DNA of 5,968 bases from NCBI GenBank assembly GCA_016791465.1, contig JAEUWE010000165.1:1-5968 (forward strand), given 5' to 3'. The stretch is from Pseudobdellovibrionaceae bacterium. GTDB taxonomy: Bacteria; Bdellovibrionota; Bdellovibrionia; Bdellovibrionales; JAMPXM01. The notes beneath the pieces are model-generated. The model had not been told where the DNA came from and did not search any database. It worked only from the letters and a program-made list of their open reading frames with translations. The position numbers were made by a program, and so were the translations under genes. Shown here piece after piece: positions 1 to 5,430 of the stretch. Positions within the stretch are counted from its first letter, which is position 1, and each line of letters opens with the position of its first letter.

Positions 1-734
1 ATCGCCCTAAACACGGCGTCTGGGTTATCGAGCGGCTCTCCCATACCCATGAACACGATGTTCGTCACGCGAAGTCCATCCTTCGCCAATCGTTCCTGCG
101 CATGCAGAAACTGACCCACGATATCGGCTGCCGTCAGCCGACGCTTCATTTTCTGCGTACCAGTGTAACAAAAGCGGCACGCCATATTGCAGCCGACTTC
201 GCTTGAAACACAGAGGGTCAATCGGTCGTTGGACGGAATCAAAACCGTCTCAACGGTAAGCCCACCGCCGACGTCGAACAGCCACTTTCGTGTCCCGTCC
301 ACGCTCTTTAGCTCTTGCACAGCTTTCGGAAGACGAAATTCAAACTTCGAAGGAAGTTCAGCGCGGAACGCTTTCGCGATATTCGACATCTCTTCAAAGT
401 TGTAGACGCGCTTTTGATAAATCCACTGAAACAGCTGACGTGCCCGAAATTTTTCTTTGCCGAGCCCTTGCAGATAACTCTCAAGCTCCTTCAGGGAGTA
501 GTTGAAAATGTTCGCCAACGGCTCGGTTGCGGCAGCTGTGGAGATGCCACACGCACCACCCCGTTCTGGCTGAACCTCTGGCAATCCAGGCTGCGCCTCA
601 AGGGCAGCCGCAACAGGCCCACTTTCAGTTTGGAGGTGAGACTTCAGTTCTTGTTCAAATTGCAGTTCAATTTCAGAAGCTTCGAAGTTCGACATGAAGC
701 GCGTCTTATAGCTCGAAATGGCACCGAACTCCAT
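1..734 (-). CDS. rlmN: RlmN, dual-specificity 23S rRNA (A2503-C2)/tRNA (A37-C2) methyltransferase, 5' part
   Basis: Radical SAM methyltransferase that places a C2 methyl on A2503 of 23S rRNA and, in many bacteria, A37 of some tRNAs; it acts in the cytoplasm. Translating the minus strand gives an RlmN N-terminal domain (SLKELESYLQGLGKEKFRARQLF, in two parts around residues 84-106), then LCVSSEVGCNMACRFCYTGT with the radical SAM cysteines C182, C186 and C189 in the family's CxxxCxxC spacing, then NIVFMGMGEPLDNPDAVFRA at the window edge. The C-terminal part, including the methyl-carrying cysteine, lies outside. The start at 734 is supported by GCAGG nine bases upstream and a TATAAA box at 758-763; ATG at 695 is an alternative. 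Either choice leaves about 45-57 residues more than the E. coli enzyme before the domain, rich in Glu, Gln, Ala and Pro. Identity is near certain; only the start is open. Confidence 0.95.
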   Translation of the reverse strand, partial: MEFGAISSYKTRFMSNFEASEIELQFEQELKSHLQTESGPVAAALEAQPGLPEVQPERGGACGISTAAATEPLANIFNYSLKELESYLQGLGKEKFRARQLFQWIYQKRVYNFEEMSNIAKAFRAELPSKFEFRLPKAVQELKSVDGTRKWLFDVGGGLTVETVLIPSNDRLTLCVSSEVGCNMACRFCYTGTQKMKRRLTAADIVGQFLHAQERLAKDGLRVTNIVFMGMGEPLDNPDAVFRA

Positions 735-824
735 TCCAAAAGACCTGCCCAAGGCGTTTTATAAGGTTCTGGCGCTCCCTTGGCCTTTGCCTTTGCCTCA
801 AGAACTGTGATTCGATCACTGGCG
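735..824. promoter_or_regulatory. Divergent intergenic region between rlmN and the radical SAM gene
   Basis: This 90 bp gap separates two divergent genes, so promoters for both should lie in or near it. The palindrome TTATAA at 759-764 supplies a -10-like TATAAA reading toward rlmN (24 bases before ATG 734) and TATAAG reading the other way. No convincing -35 box is seen at 17 bp for either direction. A short tandem repeat of GCCTTT lies at 783-797. Promoter assignment is inference. Confidence 0.4.
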
Positions 825-2375
825 ATGGCCCAAATTGTCATTCTTTCAGATGTCGTTAGTTACGGGGAGCTCGGCGCCGGCCGCTATATTGGCCCCTATG
901 TTATCGCCAGCCAGCTCGAGGACCACGGCTTTTCGACCGTGGTCGTCGACTTCTTCACCGCAAAAGCGAACTTCTTCGAGTACCTCGAAAACTTCATCGA
1001 AAGTTCGACGTTGATTGTTGGCATCTCCAGCACTTTTTTATCGCCTTCGGCGTACTTTAAGACTGGCCGAGGCCGCCACAATTCATTCGATAGCTACAAC
1101 TCGGGCTTTCTCTGGAAAGACACTGATCAAGAATGGCTTGAATGGTCGGCGGAGCTCAAAGAGCTGCTCCGCCGAAAAGCACCAAAAGCAAAGATCGTGA
1201 TCGGCGGAGTCAAAGCCGCGAAGTTCCTCAAGCGCCCCGACCTCGCACGAGACGTCGACTACTTCGCGCTTGGAGCCGGCGACAGCAGTATTGTTCAAGC
1301 AGCATCGGCACTTCGCGACGAGAAAGAACCCGAGATCAAAGAAATCGCCGGCCTCAAAGTTTTTTCACAAATGGTTCTGAAACATCAGATGAACGCCTGC
1401 CCCGTGACCACTTTCCAAAAAAAATGGGCCATCCAACAAGGCGAGGCGCTGCCCATCGAGATCAGCCGTGGATGTATTTTTAACTGCAAATACTGTTACT
1501 ACGAGCGGAAGAGCTCTCTCAGAAAAAGTGTCGATATTCTCATTCAAGAAATTACCCGCAACTATGAGTTGTTCGGAACGAACAGTTACAGCTTTACCGA
1601 TGATTGCTTCAACGACTCTCGAGAAAAGGTCGAAACCATTTGCGGTGCACTCCTCAAGCTTCCATTTAAAATCGACTTTACGACCTACGCACGGGTTGAC
1701 GTCGGCGTGAAGTTTCCGCACACAGCAGACCTGATGGTCGAAGCCGGTGCGAGCTCTCTCCACTGGGGACTCGAGTCGTTTCATCCAGAAGCCGCACGGC
1801 GCGCTGGCAAAGGAACTCCGCCAGAAAAGGTTAAAGAGTTCCTTTTATGGTTTAAAAAACAACACGGTCACCGCTGCTTCAGTTTCGGCTCGTTCATTAC
1901 AGGTCTTCCCTATGAGCCTGAAAGTTCGGTGCATGAGACCATTGACTGGCTTCTCGCCCACGACCCGCTTCACGCCGTTGGCTTTGGTCCATTGACCATT
2001 GCACCTTACACCGAAAGCCTCGATCAAACGGTCGTGGACTTTGCCGACTACTCTCGCCATCCAGAAAAGTATGGCTTCTCCCGCATCGGCGGCATTGATG
2101 ATTGGGAGCACGAATGGATGACCTACAAAAAGGCGGCAGAGCTCGCGAATTTCGCGAACCAGCAGTGGCTGAGCAAAAAAGAATCCGGCGTCTTCAGCTT
2201 CACCTGGCAATACTACCACCTTCGATCACTTGGATATACAAACGAGGACCTGCTCGGGCGGTTTCAAAAAACCGAGCTCAAAGCGTCGCTCACGGCCGAG
2301 GTGATCGGCCGCCACAAGGCATTCATCGAACAGTACTGGGCCGATCTTGCCCGACTCAATCCTCCACATACATAG
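825..2375 (+). CDS. Radical SAM protein with N-terminal B12-binding-like domain, unknown substrate
   Basis: A 516-residue cytoplasmic enzyme of the B12-binding-domain radical SAM class. Residues 1-150 form a Rossmann-like domain (AQIVILSDV at the first strand, then KIVIGGVKA and DVDYFALGAGD), matching cobalamin-binding domains of this class in order. The usual cobalamin-ligand motif DxHxxG is absent, so B12, if bound, would not be held by that His. The radical SAM core follows: IEISRGCIFNCKYCYY with C217, C221 and C224 for the [4Fe-4S] cluster, the strand FTDDCF at 257-262, HWGLES at 313-318 and FITGLP at 357-362, all typical of the barrel. Residues 400-516 form a C-terminal helical region of unknown role. 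The start is uncertain: ATG 825 lacks a clear ribosome site; in-frame TTG 780 and GTG 807 are alternatives, but homology-like sequence begins at 825. Family members methylate unactivated carbons or do other radical chemistry; the substrate cannot be read from sequence. Confidence 0.85.
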   Translation: MAQIVILSDVVSYGELGAGRYIGPYVIASQLEDHGFSTVVVDFFTAKANFFEYLENFIESSTLIVGISSTFLSPSAYFKTGRGRHNSFDSYNSGFLWKDTDQEWLEWSAELKELLRRKAPKAKIVIGGVKAAKFLKRPDLARDVDYFALGAGDSSIVQAASALRDEKEPEIKEIAGLKVFSQMVLKHQMNACPVTTFQKKWAIQQGEALPIEISRGCIFNCKYCYYERKSSLRKSVDILIQEITRNYELFGTNSYSFTDDCFNDSREKVETICGALLKLPFKIDFTTYARVDVGVKFPHTADLMVEAGASSLHWGLESFHPEAARRAGKGTPPEKVKEFLLWFKKQHGHRCFSFGSFITGLPYEPESSVHETIDWLLAHDPLHAVGFGPLTIAPYTESLDQTVVDFADYSRHPEKYGFSRIGGIDDWEHEWMTYKKAAELANFANQQWLSKKESGVFSFTWQYYHLRSLGYTNEDLLGRFQKTELKASLTAEVIGRHKAFIEQYWADLARLNPPHT

Positions 2376-2384
2376 ACCGCCAAT

Positions 2385-2416
2385 TGTTTCAAAACTATTT
2401 TATAAGTGTTTCAAAA
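2385..2416 (+). repeat. Direct repeat TGTTTCAAAA x2, 22-bp period
   Basis: The ten bases TGTTTCAAAA occur at 2385-2394 and 2407-2416, start to start 22 bp, or about two turns of B-DNA. The first extends to GTTTCAAAAC, an inverted GTTT/AAAC dyad; the second misses one dyad base. Two direct half-sites on one face of the helix are the usual arrangement for OmpR/PhoB-type winged-helix proteins, and one such protein is encoded nearby at 4697-5317. The pairing of that protein with these sites is inference. Confidence 0.5.
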
Positions 2417-2514
2417 ATGTTGCGCCGGCCTCTGATCTAGAGTTTTAAAAAAATGTGCGCTGACCCTTAAGATGCCATTTATAAACGAAGTTGCTCTGCC
2501 GATACCATACGCGC

Positions 2515-2519
2515 GGAGG
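2515..2519 (+). promoter_or_regulatory. Ribosome binding site GGAGG setting the GNAT start
   Basis: GGAGG lies seven bases before ATG 2527 and so fixes the start there. The longer reading frame from TTG 2491 would place this site inside the coding sequence and has no such site of its own. Confidence 0.8.
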
Positions 2520-2526
2520 CTACAGC

Positions 2527-3243
2527 ATGGGACTTCATCTCGCCGGAACGACGTCAGACTTCTCGTTCGACGATGCTCGACTTCATATTTTGCCAGGAAA
2601 ACCTCTGATCTCCCTTGGAAGGAATGAGATCATCTATCGCAACGCTTACTCATTCTGGAAAGACATATGGACGAAGGTGTTTGCCAAGGCCGGAAACGCC
2701 GGCCACCTCAATGCAGACAACTTTCTAAGACAAGACAGGGTCTGTGTTATCAGTTCACGTCACTCCATCGCTGGTTTGATCTGCTTTAGCATGTACCGCC
2801 TCGATGCAGCCAGCTCGTTTGAGAGTGGATATTTGAGCCAGATACCGCCCGCGGCGTCGCAAAGTATTCCGACAATCGAGAATGGTTTGCTGATGACGTT
2901 TGAGTACCTCTGTGTCGATGAAAAGCTTCGCAATAAATCGACGGGCGCTTCGATCGGTGAAATTCTGATCGGACTTGGCACCAAAGTCATGACGGAATGT
3001 GATGCTTCAGTGGCCGTCGCAACAGCAGTCCGAACAGTCGGAGTCGATCATCTCGCGGCAAAGTTCGGATTCAAAGCCCTCGCCGAATTTCGCAAGTTTG
3101 ACCTGGATTGTGCTGCGATCATGCTGAAGCGCCAAGACATCGTTGAGAATGTCGGCCCAGACACAAAATCACTGATTCAAAAAATGTGGATTGAACGAAT
3201 CGATAACACCGCAACTCAGTCGATCTATTCGACGGCAGCATAA
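2527..3243 (+). CDS. GNAT-fold acyltransferase-like protein
   Basis: A 238-residue soluble protein that resembles the GNAT N-acyltransferase fold. Visible elements are RVCVISSRHSIAGLICFSMY (71-90) as the central antiparallel strands, FEYLCVDEKLRNKSTGASIG (125-144) as strand 4 plus the acyl-CoA pyrophosphate loop (R135 to GA at 140-141), a helix at 145-157, and a C-terminal AAKFGFKALAEF (177-188), the usual late GNAT signature. The 70-residue N-terminal part and the inserted 93-118 segment are longer than in minimal GNATs, which recalls the larger N-acyl amino acid synthase/autoinducer synthase branch, but no LuxI hallmark residues were confirmed. The start is fixed by GGAGG seven bases upstream. 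Its stop codon directly precedes the HDO gene with only 17 bases between, so the two are translated from one message. Substrate unknown; a role in acylating an amine that the HDO then oxidises, or the reverse, is speculation. Confidence 0.65.
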   Translation: MGLHLAGTTSDFSFDDARLHILPGKPLISLGRNEIIYRNAYSFWKDIWTKVFAKAGNAGHLNADNFLRQDRVCVISSRHSIAGLICFSMYRLDAASSFESGYLSQIPPAASQSIPTIENGLLMTFEYLCVDEKLRNKSTGASIGEILIGLGTKVMTECDASVAVATAVRTVGVDHLAAKFGFKALAEFRKFDLDCAAIMLKRQDIVENVGPDTKSLIQKMWIERIDNTATQSIYSTAA

Positions 3244-3248
3244 TGAAC

Positions 3249-3254
3249 AAGGAG
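3249..3254 (+). promoter_or_regulatory. Ribosome binding site AAGGAG setting the HDO start
   Basis: AAGGAG sits six bases before ATG 3261, so this ATG rather than the upstream ATG 3243 (which overlaps the GNAT stop as TAATG) is the likely start. The overlapping ATG has no comparable site. Confidence 0.8.
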
Positions 3255-3260
3255 AGCCCC

Positions 3261-3902
3261 ATGTCGACTCATCAGGATCTTTTAAAACACTTTGAAGACG
3301 TCCAAAACAGAATGGACCAGGCCATTGAGCAATTCCCTTGGGAAAATCGCAGCGCCTACCTTTCATGGTTACGTCAAACTTACGAATATGCAAAAAACTC
3401 GACTCGAATCCTCGCCATCACAGCTGGTTTTCTGACCGAAACCAAATACTCAAATCGTTTCTTGCAACATACCGTCGAAGAAAAAGGACACGAGAAACTT
3501 CTTGAGAACGATACAAAACACCTGAGCTCAACTCTCGCCCAACTCAAGGCTTATCCTGAAGCCAAAGCCTTTCATCAGTCGCTCTACTATTCAATGCTGT
3601 ACGACGATCCAATGGCGATCTTTGGTTGGGTGATTATGCTCGAAGGCATCGCCTGCCGCAAAGGCGGCTACATCTACGACCGAGTTGTGAAGGCTCATGG
3701 CCCCAAGGGAGCATCATTCCTAAAAGTGCATGCAACCGAAGACATCAAACATATCGAAAGTGCTCTTGCCACACTCGCCACAATTACCGACAGCGAACGA
3801 CTCGTGGTCATCGACGCCATGGAAATGTATGCGGACCTTTACTGCCTTGTTTTAAATAGAGTTACAGCTGAGAGCTCGAAACAGACATTTCAAGCGGCCT
3901 AA
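3261..3902 (+). CDS. Heme-oxygenase-like diiron oxidase/oxygenase (HDO family)
   Basis: A 213-residue all-helical protein of the heme-oxygenase-like superfamily (iron-containing redox enzyme group; relatives include UndA, CADD and the central domain of SznF), which use two irons and O2 to oxidise fatty acids, amino acids or amines. Predicted ligands are all present: EEKGH with E74 and H77 on one core helix, E128 in MLEGIA on the next, and H157, D161, H164 in HATEDIKH, the exact H-x3-D-x2-H pattern of these enzymes. D84 in LLEND is a further acidic residue on the first core helix. No signal peptide or membrane segment, so cytoplasmic. The gene is second in a unit with the GNAT gene (17 bases between). 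Its last 41 bases overlap the convergent PAS-like gene. The family assignment rests on the ligand pattern and length; true heme oxygenase or TenA activity is less likely because those lack this H-x3-D-x2-H set. Substrate unknown. Confidence 0.75.
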   Translation: MSTHQDLLKHFEDVQNRMDQAIEQFPWENRSAYLSWLRQTYEYAKNSTRILAITAGFLTETKYSNRFLQHTVEEKGHEKLLENDTKHLSSTLAQLKAYPEAKAFHQSLYYSMLYDDPMAIFGWVIMLEGIACRKGGYIYDRVVKAHGPKGASFLKVHATEDIKHIESALATLATITDSERLVVIDAMEMYADLYCLVLNRVTAESSKQTFQAA

Positions 3903-4626
3903 ATTCAGCAAGCTGCAAACTCGGCCAGTTCGTCGAAATGGCGCTCTGGCCGATAACATCGACTTTTGAAGTGATCAGAAATCCATCGCACTGACCACCC
4001 TTACGCAACAGCGCACAGATGTAATCATGCCGAACATTCAGCCTAAACCGATCGGTTGAAAAACGCTCTTCAACGAGGTGGTAATCCACGTCAATAAAGT
4101 TTGCGCCTCGCAAGCCGCTCGTCACCGTGTCGACCATCAACTTCACCAACTGGTCAGTCAGCTTCTCGTCCCTGATGTACAGGGTCGGCCAATCATGGCA
4201 CAGTAGTTCCTCAAGGGTGTAGGAACAGATCTTCATGTAATTGAAGTTCCGCCACATTTGAGTGCCGCGGCTGTCATAAACCTCAATCACATCGTCATTT
4301 TCAAACTTCGCAAACACTTCGCTATCCGGCATGAAACCGAGAGTCTTCAGCGCGTGCCAAAGCGATTTCGAGCTGTTGTCAATCGCATGCCCGGCATTCT
4401 CCATTGAAACAAGGCTCTGATGATAGATCCGCAACCGCTCTAGTGCTGCCGCTTTTCGTTCATCAGAAAGTGCCGAGTAGTGAACAAGTGCAGGATCATG
4501 ATAGCTCTGGACCTTCAGACCGGAGCTGGCAAAAAGGCGAACAATGTCATTCGACAGAACCTTAAATTCTGTTTCAAAACTCTGTGGCGTTCTGATTTTC
4601 AACAGCTGCGTGCCCATAAGCTGCAT
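3862..4626 (-). CDS. PAS-like sensor protein without a recognisable output domain
   Basis: A 254-residue soluble protein that I do not recognise as a named family. Residues 1-90 are helical and charged. Residues 102-170 read like a PAS domain: FENDDVIEVYDSRGTQMWRN (108-127) as the first strands, SYTLEELLCHDW (135-146) as the PAS helix, then a helix at 153-168 and strands around 176-207. PAS domains bind small ligands, heme or flavin; no heme or flavin ligand can be assigned here. No helix-turn-helix, kinase or cyclase domain follows, so it probably acts by protein contact. The gene lies 70 bases downstream of the winged-helix gene on the same strand and may share its transcript. ATG 4626 has GGA eight bases upstream, while in-frame ATG 4617 has AGGA eight bases upstream, so either could be used. 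Its 3' end overlaps the HDO gene by 41 bp on the opposite strand. Confidence 0.6.
   Translation of the reverse strand: MQLMGTQLLKIRTPQSFETEFKVLSNDIVRLFASSGLKVQSYHDPALVHYSALSDERKAAALERLRIYHQSLVSMENAGHAIDNSSKSLWHALKTLGFMPDSEVFAKFENDDVIEVYDSRGTQMWRNFNYMKICSYTLEELLCHDWPTLYIRDEKLTDQLVKLMVDTVTSGLRGANFIDVDYHLVEERFSTDRFRLNVRHDYICALLRKGGQCDGFLITSKVDVIGQSAISTNWPSLQLAEFRPLEMSVSSSQL
4571..4580. repeat. GTTTCAAAAC dyad inside the PAS-like gene
   Basis: An exact copy of the first repeat of the GNAT-HDO control region (TGTTTCAAAAC, 4570-4580), found 46-56 bases inside the PAS-like gene. It has GTTT/AAAC inverted arms around CA. Being in coding sequence it may be chance, but the location near the gene start would also suit a roadblock operator. 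Confidence 0.25.
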
Positions 4627-4696
4627 CCTATTGGTCCGCCAGGGGCATTTTCAACAAAAAACACGAAATCCAAGCCTGTTAGGGCGGGCGCAGGGA
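4627..4696 (-). other. 70-bp gap between the two regulator genes
   Basis: Reading on the minus strand the gap holds a T-rich run (TTTTTTG, near 4656-4661) but no hairpin before it, so no terminator is supported. A poor promoter could be drawn (TTGGAT with an AT-rich segment about 16 bases later). The simplest reading is one message for both genes. Confidence 0.3.
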
Positions 4697-5317
4697 CTAT
4701 TCGAGATTTATTTTCACATTGCGTGAGTGTAGACGCCAAACCTGGTCGAGCCGATGCCAAACAATATGCACCCCACAGGTCTCAAGCTTACTGCGCAGGT
4801 TGAAAAGATGGGTATCCAGTGTCTTTGAGTGAACTGAAAGTCCCGGCCAAATTCCATCAACAAACTGCGATCGACTCACCCCGGCCGCGCCATTTCGCAA
4901 AAAGGCATGAAGAATCCCAACCTCTTTGGGACTGATACTTCCACTGTACAATTCCTGAATCTTTATTGCTGTCGTGACGACGTAGAGTTCGCGAGCCTGG
5001 CGAGAGAGATGCTCAACCTTGGCCAAGAAAAGTACGCTATTGATCGGCAAAATAAAGGCGTCACAGAGACCTTTTTCAAACCACGCCCCGTCTTTCAGCT
5101 CTTGCACCGATTGCTCATCGCCAATGAGCAATGTTCGATTCAACTGATGAGCTGAAAAGTTACCGAAATGTTGAAATCCCGCTATCACGAGGCTATTGCG
5201 TCGCTCGACCTCGCCAAAGTCTGAAAACAAAACGACGTTCAGCCCCTTCAACAGGCTTAACAAACGCTGAACATTTGGCGTCTCTTTGTGAAGCAAAATC
5301 CCCACCGGCATCGTCAT
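4697..5317 (-). CDS. OmpR/PhoB-type winged-helix regulator with degenerate receiver
   Basis: A 206-residue DNA-binding protein. Residues 1-108 follow the receiver pattern: strands GILLHK (6-11), NVVLFSD (27-33), SLVIAGF (42-48), RTLLIGD (61-67) and CDAFILPINSVLFLAKVEHL (85-104), the last matching the receiver's fifth strand and final helix. The acidic pair after strand 1, the phosphoacceptor Asp after strand 3 (here GFQHF) and the Lys of the KP pair (here LP at 90-91) are all missing, so it cannot be phosphorylated in the usual way. Residues 127-197 form an OmpR-type winged helix: SISPKEVGILHAFL, then VSRSQFVDGIW, the recognition helix SVHSKTLDTHLFNLRSKLE (161-179) and the wing hairpin IVWHRLDQVWRL. 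ATG 5317 has no clear ribosome site; ATG 5311 is two codons on. Activity is presumably set by ligand, dose or partner binding; the PAS-like product encoded just downstream is a candidate partner. It may control the enzyme genes. Confidence 0.8.
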   Translation of the reverse strand: MTMPVGILLHKETPNVQRLLSLLKGLNVVLFSDFGEVERRNSLVIAGFQHFGNFSAHQLNRTLLIGDEQSVQELKDGAWFEKGLCDAFILPINSVLFLAKVEHLSRQARELYVVTTAIKIQELYSGSISPKEVGILHAFLRNGAAGVSRSQFVDGIWPGLSVHSKTLDTHLFNLRSKLETCGVHIVWHRLDQVWRLHSRNVKINLE

Positions 5318-5332
5318 CGGTTTCAGTTTATC

Positions 5333-5364
5333 AAAAAAAACGTCGAAGAAGTATTCGTTCGACG
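5333..5364 (-). terminator. Hairpin plus T8 in the leader of the winged-helix gene
   Basis: On the minus strand a perfect 7-bp stem (CGTCGAA with TTCGACG, arms 5358-5364 and 5341-5347) with a 10-base loop is followed at once by eight T (5340-5333). That is an intrinsic-terminator shape. It lies between the predicted promoter (5402-5430) and the start codon at 5317, so it could act as an attenuator; otherwise it could stop read-through from the heptose kinase gene, whose stop codon is some 340 bases upstream. The stem is short, with four GC pairs. Confidence 0.55.
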
Positions 5365-5395
5365 GTCAATTTTTCTTGTATAGGCTGACGCACTC

Positions 5396-5410
5396 CACTG
5401 ATGTATAGTG
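5396..5410. promoter_or_regulatory. Possible operator dyad CACT-N7-AGTG
   Basis: A 15-bp interrupted palindrome with 4-bp arms, CACT at 5396-5399 and AGTG at 5407-5410, covers the -10 box of the minus-strand promoter and a TATAGT box that could serve the XRE gene (5404-5409). TGTATAG occurs twice here (5377-5383 and 5402-5408). XRE-type repressors often bind palindromes of this size over their own promoter, so autoregulation and control of the divergent gene are plausible but inferred. Confidence 0.35.
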
Positions 5411-5430
5411 AGACATAAGGAGTAAGCCAA
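5402..5430 (-). promoter_or_regulatory. Sigma70-like promoter for the winged-helix gene
   Basis: On the minus strand TTGGCT (5430-5425) and TATACA (5407-5402) are separated by exactly 17 bases, a good housekeeping promoter layout. Transcription would begin near 5395, giving a leader of about 78 bases before ATG 5317. The -35 box abuts the XRE start codon and the ribosome site of that gene lies in the spacer, so the divergent genes share one very short control region. Confidence 0.6.

Larger units (their letters stand above)
2376..2526 (+). promoter_or_regulatory. AT-rich control region of the GNAT-HDO operon
   Basis: This 151 bp gap follows the radical SAM stop codon. It holds the repeats at 2385-2416, a related GTTTTAAAA at 2442-2450, and a -10-like TATAAA at 2480-2485 that would start transcription near 2492, about 35 bases before the GNAT start codon. 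No good -35 element is found 16-18 bp upstream of the -10 box, which fits a promoter needing an activator. A possible 4-bp hairpin (CTCT/AGAG, 2430-2442) followed by TTTT is too weak to call a terminator. The gap is long enough for an independent promoter, so the GNAT gene need not depend on read-through from the radical SAM gene. Confidence 0.5.

Noticed and set aside
315..764. A plus-strand open frame of 149 codons
   Set aside because: It lies wholly antisense to or upstream of rlmN, has no recognisable domain, and the minus-strand reading gives clear RlmN motifs.
1365..1784. A minus-strand open frame of 139 codons inside the radical SAM gene
   Set aside because: It is antisense to the radical SAM core motifs and its product shows no family pattern.
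2385..2416. CRISPR-like repeat
   Set aside because: The units are only 10 bp, two copies with a 12-bp spacer, and there are no cas genes; an operator is the better reading.
2430..2450. Terminator after the radical SAM gene
   Set aside because: Only a 4-bp stem with a short T run followed by A; too weak to separate transcription units.
2376..2526. Riboswitch (for example cobalamin) before the GNAT gene
   Set aside because: No B12-box-like sequence or extended pairing is visible, and the predicted leader is only about 35 bases.
2527..3243. LuxI-type acyl-homoserine lactone synthase
   Set aside because: Size and general fold would fit, but the conserved LuxI N-terminal Arg/Trp/Asp set could not be matched and no LuxR-type protein with a DNA-binding domain is encoded nearby.
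4480..4803. A plus-strand open frame spanning the gap between the two regulator genes
   Set aside because: It overlaps both minus-strand genes, lacks a ribosome site and has no recognisable domain.
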